Source: a virus
Direction: 5' to 3' (one strand)
Virus record (IMG/VR): IMGVR_UViG_3300018080_000031
Location: 1 to 51,418 of that record
DNA: 51,418 bases
Of the stretch, positions 1 through 7,086 are shown piece by piece. Every line of letters begins with the position of its first letter. The first letter of the stretch is position 1. The translations under genes were made by a program, and so were the position numbers. Under the pieces are notes generated by a model, which was given only the letters and a program-made list of their open reading frames with translations, ran no database searches and was not told where the DNA came from.

Positions 1-123
1 AAAGATGTCGAAAGAGGAAATTGCCGATCTTGACGGCACGACCTTTGATGCCAATGATGTAGGTAAGAAGATCAAATCACGATCAGAAAAGATCAATGAA
101 TTCATTACAGCCTTCGTCAATGC
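1..123. repeat. Direct terminal repeat, left copy
   Basis: These 123 bases are identical to the last 123 bases of the window. They lie inside a coding frame that continues across the join, so the sequence is either a circular genome read slightly past one turn or a linear genome with short terminal redundancy. An overlap of this length is also what an assembler leaves when it closes a circle. Confidence 0.97.
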
Positions 124-202
124 AGGTGTTGACAAAGAACAGGCCGTCGTACTAGCAACAAATGCTGTTGACAATCCGCAACTTTTGACCATTAAAGAAT
201 AA
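1..202 (+). CDS. C-terminal part of a ~125-residue protein of unknown function (continues from the right end)
   Basis: The frame is open from base 1 and joins in frame with the coding region that starts at 51120, giving one protein of about 125 residues. Only the last 66 or so residues are here, ending in IKE. The visible part is mainly helical and charged. An intrinsic terminator follows 32 bases after the stop and a strong promoter precedes the start on the other side of the join, so the gene looks monocistronic and highly expressed. It resembles the 124-residue protein at 3090-3464 in length, layout and cassette structure. I do not recognise a family; small DNA- or host-protein-binding proteins are often organised like this, but that is only a guess. 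Confidence 0.85.
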   Translation, partial: KMSKEEIADLDGTTFDANDVGKKIKSRSEKINEFITAFVNAGVDKEQAVVLATNAVDNPQLLTIKE

Positions 203-233
203 ATATTAACCTAGCAATCGGTAGAACAACCTA

Positions 234-269
234 AAAGGTCAATGATTAAGTTCATTGGCCTTTCTTTTT
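234..269 (+). terminator. Intrinsic terminator after the junction-spanning gene
   Basis: The sequence AAAGGTCAATGA pairs with TCATTGGCCTTT over a short loop, with one T.G wobble, and runs into CTTTTT. This is a classical rho-independent terminator and it isolates the junction gene from the genes starting at 544. Confidence 0.85.
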
Positions 270-306
270 GCACACATCTAATGTAATTAACCTGGGGATA
301 TGACAT

Positions 307-331
307 AGATCGTTTAATTATTGAACGGTCT
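307..331 (+). repeat. Dispersed palindrome copy 1
   Basis: Left arm AGATCGTTTAAT is perfect and the right arm is ATTGAACGGTCT. It is one of the few copies not at a gene end: it lies 25 bp upstream of the -35 box of the promoter at 357-385, so it could act as an operator there. Confidence 0.9.
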
Positions 332-356
332 ATGGTTAAATGTACGTAATTTTATG

Positions 357-385
357 TTGACAACACTACGTAGATCAATTATTAT
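357..385 (+). promoter_or_regulatory. Sigma-70-type promoter
   Basis: TTGACA (357-362), a 17-bp spacer and TATTAT (380-385). The block just upstream, TTTTATG, is shared with the promoters at 2942 and 50723. It would drive the early genes 544-1526 through an unusually long leader of about 150 bases. Confidence 0.8.
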
Positions 386-407
386 GGTTATTATGGTTAT
401 TATGGTT
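381..407 (+). repeat. Three tandem 9-bp repeats
   Basis: ATTATGGTT occurs three times head to tail directly over and after the -10 box. Iterons of this kind next to an AT-rich region are common in replication origins and repressor sites. The surrounding 203-543 interval has no gene. Confidence 0.75.
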
Positions 408-419
408 GATATTTCTATT

Positions 420-473
420 AGGCTATTACATATATCTCTAAAAAAAAAATTATAAACATATATGTATTAGCCT
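420..473. repeat. AT-rich 16-bp inverted repeat
   Basis: AGGCTATTACATATAT (420-435) is the reverse complement of the segment at 458-473 except for one base, with a 22-base A-rich loop including nine consecutive A. In the leader RNA it would be a long hairpin; in DNA it could extrude as a cruciform. Two CTTAAG-containing repeats follow at 478-494. Together with the iterons at 381-407 it is a candidate origin or leader regulator. Confidence 0.7.
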
Positions 474-543
474 AACAGCCTTAAGCACCTTAAGAGCCAT
501 ATCAGCCTATTGAATTGAACATTTGAAGTGAGGAGGATTTAGT

Positions 544-765
544 ATGGGACATAAGTTTAAAGAGTGGAGTGTTGAAGATGTGATGGAGTACTTTGATGAA
601 TGGTTGGAGGGAGATGAAAATATGGCAGAAGAGCTTATGTGTAGAGTGGAGGACATGATCGGCCGTGGCAACTATAACCATTTAATGAGAGGATTCAGAG
701 ACTATTTGAAGGAAGTAGTAGGTATCAAAGGTATTCCATTTGCTACTTATAGGAGGGTCAGGTAA
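544..765 (+). CDS. Small acidic early protein, unknown function
   Basis: This 73-residue protein begins at an ATG preceded by a strong GAGGAGG ribosome binding site. The N-terminal half is acidic (many Glu and Asp, EWLEGDENMAEEL) and the C-terminal tail is basic (ATYRRVR). It is predicted to be helical and soluble. The stop overlaps the next start by one base (TAATG), so it is translationally coupled to the gene at 765. Its position directly behind an early promoter suggests a host-takeover role, but nothing in the sequence shows one. Confidence 0.75.
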   Translation: MGHKFKEWSVEDVMEYFDEWLEGDENMAEELMCRVEDMIGRGNYNHLMRGFRDYLKEVVGIKGIPFATYRRVR

Positions 766-1526
766 TGGCTAAGAATTATGGATATAAGAGAAGAGATCCT
801 TATAAAGAAGATAGTACAAAAGGAGGAGCTTTGCTCAATCCTAAGACGTACAAAGGTGATGTGTTGGTTCAGTTGTGGATAGATAGTAGAATATTAGCCA
901 CGTTGAGCAACTGGTTGGACAATGGAGGTATGGTGACTAGGTTTATGAGTGATGTGGTGAGGACCACGTTGGAACAGGTAGTTGAGCATTTGAAGGAACA
1001 AGGTGAAGTTGAAATGGTTGAGCTTTGTAGAGATGCTAGGGATTTGTTGAAGAGGAAGTATAGAGTAGATTTAAATCCAGGTGGGAAAGGTGGAAGGAAT
1101 AAGCTGCACAATCTCACACTTGATGAGAGAAGGAAGAGAAATAGAGAAGTGGACGTAAGACAGAGCAGTTATACTGATGAGCAACTGAATAGAGCCATGG
1201 AGAAGTATGATGTAGAGAAGAGAATTGAAGATGCTAAGAGAAGAGCTGAAGAAGTTAGGAAGAAGTGGGAAGTAGATGAAAATGGTGTAGTTCAGAATAC
1301 AGGTAGACCATATGATGTAGATCCTAATACAGTTAATATAGAAGAAATGAAGGTGGAGAAGAAAAAAGAAGACAAATCTTCAATTGTGGAAGTTAGTGTT
1401 AAGAAAGAGAAAGAGAAAAGAGAGAGTGGTGTGCCTAAGCAGAAGACAGAAGAGGAGATTGAAGATCATATTGATAGGATAGCTAAGAAAGATAAAGAAT
1501 ATGAAGAGAAGTTGAAGAGGATGTGA
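765..1526 (+). CDS. Early protein with probable ribbon-helix-helix domain and Lys/Glu-rich tail
   Basis: Of 253 residues, roughly 30-85 read like a ribbon-helix-helix DNA-binding fold: a short beta strand (DVLVQLWID) followed by two helices separated by a glycine-rich turn (NWLDNGG, then TRFMSDVVRTTLEQVVEHL). From about residue 125 on the protein is almost entirely Lys, Arg, Glu and Asp, predicted as long charged helices or disordered. The coding strand is strikingly purine-rich. It sits in the first early operon, and copy 2 of the dispersed palindrome starts four bases after its stop codon. It is one of three candidates for the protein that reads the palindromes; that role is inference. Confidence 0.75.
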   Translation: MAKNYGYKRRDPYKEDSTKGGALLNPKTYKGDVLVQLWIDSRILATLSNWLDNGGMVTRFMSDVVRTTLEQVVEHLKEQGEVEMVELCRDARDLLKRKYRVDLNPGGKGGRNKLHNLTLDERRKRNREVDVRQSSYTDEQLNRAMEKYDVEKRIEDAKRRAEEVRKKWEVDENGVVQNTGRPYDVDPNTVNIEEMKVEKKKEDKSSIVEVSVKKEKEKRESGVPKQKTEEEIEDHIDRIAKKDKEYEEKLKRM

Positions 1527-1529
1527 ATT

Positions 1530-1554
1530 AGATTGTTTAATTATTAAACGATCT
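1530..1554 (+). repeat. Dispersed palindrome copy 2
   Basis: AGATTGTTTAAT / ATTAAACGATCT. It lies between the stop of the preceding gene and the promoter at 1601-1629, 46 bp upstream of its -35 box. A half copy (AGATCGTTT, 1658-1666) sits downstream of the same promoter just before a ribosome binding site. Confidence 0.92.
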
Positions 1555-1600
1555 AACCGCCCGTGACACTTTTGGCCAAAACTGTAAATGAAAATAACAC

Positions 1601-1629
1601 TTGACAAGGGATTATTTTTATGATATAAT
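1601..1629 (+). promoter_or_regulatory. Consensus sigma-70 promoter
   Basis: TTGACA (1601-1606), a spacer of exactly 17 bp and TATAAT (1624-1629). Both boxes match the consensus at every position. It drives the group of small genes from 1686. Confidence 0.92.
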
Positions 1630-1657
1630 AAGGGCGTGAAAATAAAGAATGAAATAA

Positions 1658-1666
1658 AGATCGTTT
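1658..1666 (+). promoter_or_regulatory. Palindrome half-site in leader
   Basis: AGATCGTTT, one arm of the dispersed palindrome, located about 30 bases downstream of the -10 box and directly before the GGAGG of the gene at 1686. Full and half copies flank the promoter, an arrangement compatible with repression by looping. Confidence 0.45.
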
Positions 1667-1685
1667 GAAAGGAGGTGAGTGATAG

Positions 1686-1856
1686 ATGTTGATGGCAATC
1701 TTAGACATTCGTGAAGATTGTGTGTTGGGTACTTTTAACAAATATGCTTACAATAAGTGTAGGCATATAGTTGAAGGTGAACCTACGTTGGAAGTTAGAG
1801 ATAACAAGATACAGGTAATGTACTATGATAAGCAAGAAGAAGTTGTACAAAGGTGA
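1686..1856 (+). CDS. Small early protein, unknown function (56 aa)
   Basis: An ATG behind a very strong AAAGGAGGTGAG site, seven bases upstream, opens a 56-residue frame ending in VVQR. It starts MLMAILDIRED and has no recognised domain. It is the first gene after the consensus promoter at 1601, which with the strong ribosome binding site argues that it is real. It overlaps the next frame (1825) by 32 bases. Confidence 0.7.
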   Translation: MLMAILDIREDCVLGTFNKYAYNKCRHIVEGEPTLEVRDNKIQVMYYDKQEEVVQR

Positions 1857-2073
1857 GTTTAATTACTTTGGTGAGACTTATAAACTGTTTACGCAGGCCG
1901 AGTCAGAGGTATTTGCATTCTACAATTTCATCAATCAGTTGAGGAAGAAACTAAAGGTGTCAAAGAATAGGTTGTTTTATTACTTTGATGGAAGTAGGGA
2001 TAACTATTATATTAGAGAGGAGGTGAAAAAAGATGAAAGCCAAGACCGCACGAAGATTCTTGCGAAGGAATAG
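1825..2073 (+). CDS. Small basic early protein, unknown function (82 aa)
   Basis: The frame starts at ATG 1825 (ATA AGC AAG follows), or possibly at a TTG at 1843, since no clear Shine-Dalgarno sequence precedes the ATG. It is rich in aromatic and Lys residues (FNYFGETYKLF, KNRLFYYFDG). It overlaps both neighbours, which is typical of packed early phage genes. No family is recognised. Confidence 0.6.
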   Translation: MISKKKLYKGEFNYFGETYKLFTQAESEVFAFYNFINQLRKKLKVSKNRLFYYFDGSRDNYYIREEVKKDESQDRTKILAKE

Positions 2074-2173
2074 TTGGACTATTGCTAAGCATAACTTAGG
2101 CATTCATGTTAGTCCTAGCATTAAGCGAAGGATTAAAGAAGCAATAAGGGTAGTTACTAAGTCTATGAAGTAA
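2033..2173 (+). CDS. Highly basic small protein, unknown function (46 aa)
   Basis: The ATG follows GAGAGGAGGTGAAAAAAG, a strong ribosome binding site. The 46 residues are very basic (KAKTARRFLRRN near the start, KRRIKEAIR in the middle), suggesting nucleic-acid binding. It overlaps the end of the preceding gene by 41 bases in another frame; the strong ribosome binding site inside that gene supports both. Confidence 0.65.
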   Translation: MKAKTARRFLRRNSWTIAKHNLGIHVSPSIKRRIKEAIRVVTKSMK

Positions 2174-2188
2174 ATAGGAGAAGATACT

Positions 2189-2380
2189 GTGGGAAAAGTG
2201 ACGATCCTTGGACAGAACATTCGGATAGTAAGGCCAGAGAAAGTTAACAATCCTATCGTTTATAAGAAGGATAGACCTCAGGCTAGGTATCATCTCAGGC
2301 CAAAGTTGATTAAAACTAACTTACAATGGATTAAGGATAGTATAACTATTCCACCAAGTCCTAGTTATTGGATGAAATGA
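2189..2380 (+). CDS. Small basic protein, unknown function (63 aa)
   Basis: It starts at GTG 2189, eight bases after AGGAG. It is basic and beta-rich at the start (KVTILGQNIRIVRPEK) with a proline-rich end. The last base of its TGA stop is the first base of palindrome copy 3. No family is recognised. Confidence 0.6.
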   Translation: MGKVTILGQNIRIVRPEKVNNPIVYKKDRPQARYHLRPKLIKTNLQWIKDSITIPPSPSYWMK

Positions 2381-2404
2381 GATCGTTTAATTATTAAACG
2401 ATCT
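2380..2404 (+). repeat. Dispersed palindrome copy 3 (perfect)
   Basis: Both 12-bp arms are perfect around a central T, with GATC in each arm. It starts on the last base of the TGA stop of the preceding gene and is followed by GGAG and the ATG at 2419. Confidence 0.97.
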
Positions 2405-2418
2405 GATTGGAGATTAAG

Positions 2419-2745
2419 ATGACAGCAGAAGAAAGGAAAGAGCTGGAGCGTCAAAGAGCTGCAGCGAAGGTTCATTGCAATGAAGTCTACAGCATTATTC
2501 TTCAGATGAAAGGGATGCTTGATACTTATTATAAATATTACTATCGCTGGAAAGATAAATACGAAAAGGCTGATCGACAACTGGCCGAGCAAGACAAGTT
2601 GCATAAAGTTAAGGCGCAAGCTTCTGGATCACGTAAGAAGCAACCTGAGCTTGAATTGAAGTTGACTAAAGAACAGGTAATTAGGATTGCAGACGAGCTT
2701 GGAATTAAACTTGAATTAAGCTTTGATGATGAAGGAGGTGAATAA
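2419..2745 (+). CDS. Coiled-coil protein, unknown function (108 aa)
   Basis: I chose ATG 2419 because GGAG lies six bases before it; an in-frame TTG at 2407 is the alternative. Residues 1-65 form a charged helix with heptad-like spacing (ERKELERQRAAAK and later KYEKADRQLAEQDKL), probably a coiled coil. A short acidic C-terminal domain follows (KLTKEQVIRIADELGIKLEL). It sits between palindrome copy 3 and the gene at 2748. Confidence 0.75.
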   Translation: MTAEERKELERQRAAAKVHCNEVYSIILQMKGMLDTYYKYYYRWKDKYEKADRQLAEQDKLHKVKAQASGSRKKQPELELKLTKEQVIRIADELGIKLELSFDDEGGE

Positions 2746-2747
2746 AG

Positions 2748-2924
2748 ATGAATGAACACAGACTTGATTTCAAACTGACAAGGGCAGCCAGAAAATCTGG
2801 CGGTGACAGGTATGAGTGCAATCTTGCTAATGAACCTAAGCCAATGGTTATCTACATTCCGCAGGTAATCTGTAGAGAAAATGGCAAGCCTAAGGAAAGG
2901 TTGACTTTGACCATCTCGGATTAA
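2748..2924 (+). CDS. Small conserved-looking phage protein (58 aa)
   Basis: It starts two bases after the previous stop, with GAAGGAGGTG ten bases upstream. The 58 residues are beta-rich (KPMVIYIPQVICRENGKPK) and resemble short hypothetical proteins I have seen in other phages; the function is unknown. It is the last gene before the promoter at 2942. Confidence 0.7.
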   Translation: MNEHRLDFKLTRAARKSGGDRYECNLANEPKPMVIYIPQVICRENGKPKERLTLTISD

Positions 2925-2941
2925 ATGTACCAAAAATTATG

Positions 2942-2970
2942 TTGACAACGAACTGATCTTCCATTATAAT
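2942..2970 (+). promoter_or_regulatory. Consensus sigma-70 promoter
   Basis: TTGACA (2942-2947), a 17-bp spacer and TATAAT (2965-2970), both perfect. It shares the upstream block AAATTATG with the late promoter at 50723. With the terminator at 3497 it makes the gene at 3090 a self-contained unit. Confidence 0.93.
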
Positions 2971-3089
2971 GGAATTTCATTGTTGAGTTAACGTACAAGA
3001 AAGGGGGTGATGAGACGTTGAAATAGAACTGTTGTTATTAGGCATTTTGTTAACTGTATTACTAACACTTTAATGGGAGGATTTAAAAG

Positions 3090-3464
3090 ATGATTCAAAA
3101 AGAAGTCACGGCAAAAGTACCTGTAAAGGAAGGTAGGAATTCAGAAGAGCTCGGGCCTGCAACTATTCTCGTTGACTATCCCGAGACAGTCGAAGAAGCC
3201 ATCGAGTGGACTACGGAGGAAGCACTGTTGTCCAACGCTTTCGCGAACTGGAGAGTGACAATCCAAGCCAATATGCGAACTGCCTTGCTTGGAGGAATGG
3301 ATGAGGAGGCTATTCAGAACAAGTTGGGTAAATCTGTAATGGGTGTTGCTCAGACTGGTGGAAGGGTTGATGTACAGACTGCTTTCATCGCTAAGTTTAA
3401 AACTGCCACGCCAGAGAAGCAGGCTGAGATGCTTGAGATGTTAAGGACTGCAGCGCAAGATTAA
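3090..3464 (+). CDS. Highly expressed 124-residue protein, unknown function
   Basis: It has a GGGAGG site ten bases before its ATG, a perfect promoter upstream and a strong terminator downstream. The fold appears to be a short beta part (ATILVDYPETV) followed by helices; the C-terminal half has GGRVDVQTAFIAKF and a Lys/Glu-rich last helix (ATPEKQAEMLEML). The layout is similar to that of the junction-spanning protein (DY after a beta strand, an acidic EE-I helix in the middle, then F-I-x-x-F and a final K-x-Q-A helix), suggesting a divergent paralogue pair. No known family is recognised. Confidence 0.85.
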   Translation: MIQKEVTAKVPVKEGRNSEELGPATILVDYPETVEEAIEWTTEEALLSNAFANWRVTIQANMRTALLGGMDEEAIQNKLGKSVMGVAQTGGRVDVQTAFIAKFKTATPEKQAEMLEMLRTAAQD

Positions 3465-3496
3465 AAGCATTCTCCTTTCATTGTTCACCTCGTTGG

Positions 3497-3527
3497 AGCG
3501 TCCTAGGTTTGTCCTAGGGCGCTTTTT
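3497..3527 (+). terminator. Intrinsic terminator
   Basis: AGCGTCCTAG pairs with CTAGGGCGCT across a seven-base loop, with one T.G wobble, and continues into TTTTT. It closes the 3090 cassette in the same style as the terminator at 234-269. Confidence 0.92.
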
Positions 3528-3565
3528 AAAAACTTAAAAATGAACATTTTAGGTATGTAATGAAT

Positions 3566-3590
3566 AGATCGTTTAATAATTAAACAAACT
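3566..3590 (+). repeat. Dispersed palindrome copy 4
   Basis: AGATCGTTTAAT, centre A, right arm ending CAAACT. It lies between the terminator at 3497-3527 and the AAGGAG site of the gene at 3612. Confidence 0.9.
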
Positions 3591-3611
3591 TGACGCAAGG
3601 AGAATAAGAAG

Positions 3612-4058
3612 ATGAAAGCATTAAAAGAAAGACTTGCTGATAGAAAAGAAGAATATGAAAATATAGTTAAGGCCGAACATCTTGTTGAATCCTACCTTGA
3701 AAAAATAACTCCATTATTCCCGCCTAATACAAGCATAACTGGGACTATCTACGAAAAAAGTGCATTTCTGTACTTCTCAGTTGAATCAGTTGAAGAGTTT
3801 GAAGAGAACACAATTTCTAAATTATCAGATATGTTCAACATTCCTTGGAAAAGAACTGTTAGTGAAGATGTAATATATCATTCCGTAGATCTTGTAATTG
3901 ACGAGGGTGAATATGATCTTTATTTAACAGTGAGTTCCAAACCAACTGAGTCATGTAGAATAGTTAAGGTGTCTACTGGGAAAGTGAAAAAAACTAAGAA
4001 ATGGGTAGAGGTTGAGGAAGCAGAATTTGAGTATGTAGTGGAGTGTTCAGATGACTAA
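3612..4058 (+). CDS. Unknown protein at the head of the replication operon (148 aa)
   Basis: AAGGAG precedes the ATG by ten bases. The first 30 residues are a charged helix, followed by a mixed beta domain with many Val and Glu (LYFSVESVEEFEE, VEVEEAEFEYVVE). The protein is acidic and soluble. It overlaps the start of the DNA ligase gene by eight bases. No recognised family. Confidence 0.8.
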   Translation: MKALKERLADRKEEYENIVKAEHLVESYLEKITPLFPPNTSITGTIYEKSAFLYFSVESVEEFEENTISKLSDMFNIPWKRTVSEDVIYHSVDLVIDEGEYDLYLTVSSKPTESCRIVKVSTGKVKKTKKWVEVEEAEFEYVVECSDD

Positions 4059-4899
4059 CCAATGGCAGCGTTGGAAAGGGATAATGAAGTGTTATCCTTT
4101 CGAGGAGAAACGACTTGCTAAATGGAAGCCTCCTTTCATTGTCCAACCTAAATACGATGGAGTTCGCTGTCGAGCTATTCCACTCGAGAACGGCAAATAC
4201 ATCTTGTTGTCAAGTGAAGAGAATGTAATCTTCTCAGTACCTCACATCAATGAGATTCTTGAGAAACTACGTTTAACCGCCGAGCTTGACGGTGAACTCT
4301 ATCGGCATGGGATGAGTTTTGAGGAAATAACTTCTATTACATCCAGAACTGTGAACATTCATCCTGGGTATAAACAGATGAGATTTCACATCTTTGATGT
4401 AGTCAATGCTCAACCCCAGATGCAGCGCACGCTAGTGATTGAAAACCTACGTGGAATTTCTCCGTTGTTAGAAGTTGCGCCATTCTGGCTTTGTGAATCA
4501 CTTGATGATGTAATGAGAGTTTATGACAAGCTTATTGAAATGAACTATGAAGGAATAATTGTTAGGCATAATTTAGCTCCTTATGAAAGGAAGAGGAGTG
4601 CATTAGTAATGAAATTTAAACCTAAAAAAGAAGATGTTTACAGAATCACTGGATGGAAAGAAGAATTCACTATCAGTGGAGAACCGAAGGGTAGAATAGG
4701 AGCTATTATCTGCAAAAGCCAAGATGGAGACGAGTTCTCTGTTGGATCAGGCCTCACCGACATAGACAGGGAAGCTCTTTGGCTTATAAGAGAATCATTA
4801 AAAGGGCAACAGATCAAAGTTCAATATCAGCACATAACTTCTGGGAAGAAAGTACCACGCTTCCCAGTGTTCGTGGAGGTGATTGAAGATGTACAATGA
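4051..4899 (+). CDS. ATP-dependent DNA ligase
   Basis: This 282-residue protein carries the nucleotidyltransferase motifs of ATP-dependent ligases: motif I KYDGVR with the lysine that takes the AMP at about residue 34, motif III ELDGELY, motif IV EGIIVR and motif V VMKFKP. A C-terminal OB-fold-like part follows (residues about 200-280). It would seal nicks after replication and repair in the host cytoplasm. It is short, as is usual for phage and small bacterial ligases. Its start overlaps the upstream gene, and the next gene starts inside its last codons, so it is part of the replication operon. Confidence 0.93.
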   Translation: MTNQWQRWKGIMKCYPFEEKRLAKWKPPFIVQPKYDGVRCRAIPLENGKYILLSSEENVIFSVPHINEILEKLRLTAELDGELYRHGMSFEEITSITSRTVNIHPGYKQMRFHIFDVVNAQPQMQRTLVIENLRGISPLLEVAPFWLCESLDDVMRVYDKLIEMNYEGIIVRHNLAPYERKRSALVMKFKPKKEDVYRITGWKEEFTISGEPKGRIGAIICKSQDGDEFSVGSGLTDIDREALWLIRESLKGQQIKVQYQHITSGKKVPRFPVFVEVIEDVQ

Positions 4900-5218
4900 A
4901 AAAGAAGAAGTAGAAGACAAAGGAAAAGAATGGTCATTCTATGTTGCGGGCGTGAAGTTCCATGATGCTTATAAGTGCATAGATAGAATGAAAGTCGGAG
5001 ACAAACTTCAAATGATAGCTGAGCCTGAGAACAAGTTCGACCCTAATGCAATTAGGCTTGAATTTGAAGATATTATGATCGGCTATGTCAAAGGGAAGAT
5101 CAGCGCAGAGGTCAGCGCCGCTACTATGTACGGTCGACTTGACTGCTCTATCATTGAACTAAATCTTGAAGCAAAACCTTGGGAATCAATCAAAGTAAAG
5201 ATAACGGAGGTAGTGTAA
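4889..5218 (+). CDS. HIRAN domain protein
   Basis: The start at ATG 4889 has GGAGG eight bases upstream, inside the end of the ligase gene. The 109 residues match the HIRAN pattern: FYVAGVKFHDAY, an acidic link, then EPENKFDPNAIRLEFED and IGYVKGKIS. HIRAN domains bind 3' ends of single-stranded DNA, as in HLTF, and stand-alone copies are known in phages and bacteria next to replication and repair genes. Its stop shares a base with the next start (TAATG). Confidence 0.85.
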   Translation: MYNEKEEVEDKGKEWSFYVAGVKFHDAYKCIDRMKVGDKLQMIAEPENKFDPNAIRLEFEDIMIGYVKGKISAEVSAATMYGRLDCSIIELNLEAKPWESIKVKITEVV

Positions 5219-5616
5219 TGAAATCTGTATTTTGTGCTTATTGTGGAAAACAACTATTTGTATATCGAAAGGCTGTACCATCAAAGATGAAAATCTACGA
5301 CTTCATCGAGCCTCATAATTGTCTTGGTGAAGAGGAAAGGCCTGAGGAGTTTAAATTTGAACTTGTTGAAGATGAGAAGAAGCCACCTATTGACCTTCCA
5401 CAAAGGTTTGGTAAACAAAAGATCGTTCAATTATTAAACGATCTTGAGCCAAAAACCACTAACCCATTGCAGATGAAAACTGGTGACAAACGAAACAAAG
5501 ATCATCTTCGCAAAGAACTATCATCAACTGCACCTAAGAGCTTAATAGATAACATACAAGGATTATCAAACTCAACACCAGAAGGAGATATAGACAAAGA
5601 ACCTGAGGAGGCCTAA
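5218..5616 (+). CDS. Zinc-finger-like protein with a palindrome inside its coding sequence
   Basis: I chose ATG 5218 (GGAGG nine bases upstream). The start is a likely zinc-binding knuckle: CAYC at residues 6-9 and H-x-C near 33-35. The rest, about residues 40-132, is hydrophilic and probably disordered. Codons near residue 70 are palindrome copy 5 and encode KIVQLLNDL; a T-to-C change in the left arm turns what would be a TAA stop into CAA. The same peptide pattern is encoded by copy 11 at 23499. Confidence 0.75.
   Translation: MKSVFCAYCGKQLFVYRKAVPSKMKIYDFIEPHNCLGEEERPEEFKFELVEDEKKPPIDLPQRFGKQKIVQLLNDLEPKTTNPLQMKTGDKRNKDHLRKELSSTAPKSLIDNIQGLSNSTPEGDIDKEPEEA
5420..5444 (+). repeat. Dispersed palindrome copy 5 (inside a gene)
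   Basis: AGATCGTTCAAT / ATTAAACGATCT; the only change from the perfect form is T to C at the eighth base, which removes an in-frame stop in the gene at 5218-5616. Confidence 0.95.
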
Positions 5617-5617
5617 A

Positions 5618-5908
5618 ATGGCTAAGGTATTTGTAGTCAACAAATCAGCTCATGATTTTAGTCCTGCAGAAAGATACGGCGAAATCATCTTTTTGTCCGA
5701 AGGTGCTATGAACCGATATGCTACTAATCATATGCATAGGAAGTTCACTGAGATTATGAAAAATTCTAACGAACACGACTACATCGTACCATGTAGCCTA
5801 AATGTAATGAATAGTATTGCCTGCGCTATTTTTGCAAGAATCCACGGCAGGCTTAATTTGTTGCTGTTTAAGGAAGGAGATTATATTGAACGTAACTTAG
5901 TAATCTAA
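5618..5908 (+). CDS. Conserved-type phage protein, unknown function (96 aa)
   Basis: It starts after GAGGAGG, one base behind the previous stop. Mixed alpha/beta protein with YGEIIFLSEGAMNRY near the start and GRLNLLLFKEGDYIER at the end. I have seen similar small proteins next to replication genes in tailed phages, always without a function. One conserved Cys lies in the hydrophobic helix IACAIF. Confidence 0.75.
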   Translation: MAKVFVVNKSAHDFSPAERYGEIIFLSEGAMNRYATNHMHRKFTEIMKNSNEHDYIVPCSLNVMNSIACAIFARIHGRLNLLLFKEGDYIERNLVI

Positions 5909-5929
5909 AAAATGAAAGGAGAAAAAGCA

Positions 5930-6118
5930 ATGGCGATAACTGAAAGAACGTTGAAGAAATGGAGGAGAGAAGCACTTTGGTTTAAAGAGTCTGAACCAAT
6001 TGAGGGAACTATAGATGCTAATTTAACTTATGTTACAAAAGTACAGCTCTGTGATCGCATCCTCCGCATGACGCAGGAACTTCTTGACCAACACTTGCTT
6101 CGAAAGGAGGTGCGATGA
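5930..6118 (+). CDS. Small helical protein, unknown function (62 aa)
   Basis: ATG 5930 is preceded by AAAGGAG at eight bases; an ATG at 5912 lacks a ribosome binding site. The sequence is basic at the start (TERTLKKWRREA) and helical at the end (DRILRMTQELLDQHLLRKE). It overlaps the start of the nuclease at 6115 by four bases (ATGA). Confidence 0.7.
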   Translation: MAITERTLKKWRREALWFKESEPIEGTIDANLTYVTKVQLCDRILRMTQELLDQHLLRKEVR

Positions 6119-7086
6119 ACTTTCCAATTCAAGAACATCCAACATGGAAGAAGCGCGACTCGTCTAAACTTGACACTTATCTCGAATGTCCTCGAAAGTA
6201 TTTCTTCGAATACATTCTTGGTTGGCGTCCTGATCGGCCAGCACATGACCTCTATTTCGGCGAGTCTTGGCACAAAGCTCGTGAGTGGCAACTGCTCCAC
6301 GGCTACGATGATGTAGGAGGTGCATTCAAAGCTTTTATTGAATACTACCGTAAACAGTTCCCACCAGAAACTGACGACCTTTATCGACCGAAAGATCCAA
6401 CGGCAGTAGGTAAAGCTCTAGTTAAATTCGCAGATGAACGGCAAGGTGATTTGACTGAAAATGAAGTCTTGTTAACTGAAACTAGCGGAACAGTGCCTGT
6501 CGACGAGAACCGATTCCTCTATTATCGAATGGACTCTGTTATGCGTAGAAAAGAAGATGGTAAAATCTTCTCTTGGGATCATAAGTCTGCGAAGAAATTC
6601 AGTCGTCAATGGGAAGAGAAGTTCTTTCTCTCAACTCAAAACGGAACCTACACACATTGCCTTTATTGCATGTATCCTATTAAACAAGTACTTGGAATCG
6701 AATTTTGCGGAACTGCATTTGAATATCTAAAGCGTGGCAGTCGTTACCGCTCACAAGGTTATCACATTAACTTTCAACGTGTCCCTGCTTTCAAGTCACC
6801 TGAGATGATGAACGTCTGGCTTTGGCAGGTAAATGATTACCTAGATGATATCGACAGAGATATGGAACGACTTTTTGATTGCAAGGAAAACGAACCAGTA
6901 ATGATGGCTTTTCAGCAACGTACTACTTCGTGCCCTAACTACTGGGGCTGTGCTTATCATGACTATTGCATGGCCTGGCCTAATCCCTTACAACAATGCT
7001 ATGAACCGCCCTTAGGTTTTCGCATTGAGAGATGGGACCCAGAAGCAATAGAAACTACTAACAAAAGGAACTTGGAGTGGAAGTAA
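6115..7086 (+). CDS. PD-(D/E)XK nuclease, RecB/Cas4-like with probable iron-sulfur cluster
   Basis: The 323 residues contain the RecB-family nuclease signature: a first helix YLECPRKYFF, H53 in FGESWHKARE, D140 in YRMDS, and D155-x-K157 in WDHKSAKKF, followed by a Q-x-x-x-Y helix (STQNGTYTHCLY). Four cysteines are placed as in Cas4 and AddB, one in the first helix (C25) and three at the end (C273, C279, C285), so a 4Fe-4S cluster is likely. Its place between the ligase and the Sak4-like ATPase suggests single-strand or end processing during recombination-dependent replication. Confidence 0.9.
   Translation: MNFPIQEHPTWKKRDSSKLDTYLECPRKYFFEYILGWRPDRPAHDLYFGESWHKAREWQLLHGYDDVGGAFKAFIEYYRKQFPPETDDLYRPKDPTAVGKALVKFADERQGDLTENEVLLTETSGTVPVDENRFLYYRMDSVMRRKEDGKIFSWDHKSAKKFSRQWEEKFFLSTQNGTYTHCLYCMYPIKQVLGIEFCGTAFEYLKRGSRYRSQGYHINFQRVPAFKSPEMMNVWLWQVNDYLDDIDRDMERLFDCKENEPVMMAFQQRTTSCPNYWGCAYHDYCMAWPNPLQQCYEPPLGFRIERWDPEAIETTNKRNLEWK

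Noticed and set aside
3006-3066. Short hydrophobic frame (IELLLLGILLTVLLTL) behind a GGGGGTGAT site in the leader of the 3090 gene
   Set aside because: No acceptable start codon in frame; the nearest in-frame stop precedes the hydrophobic part.
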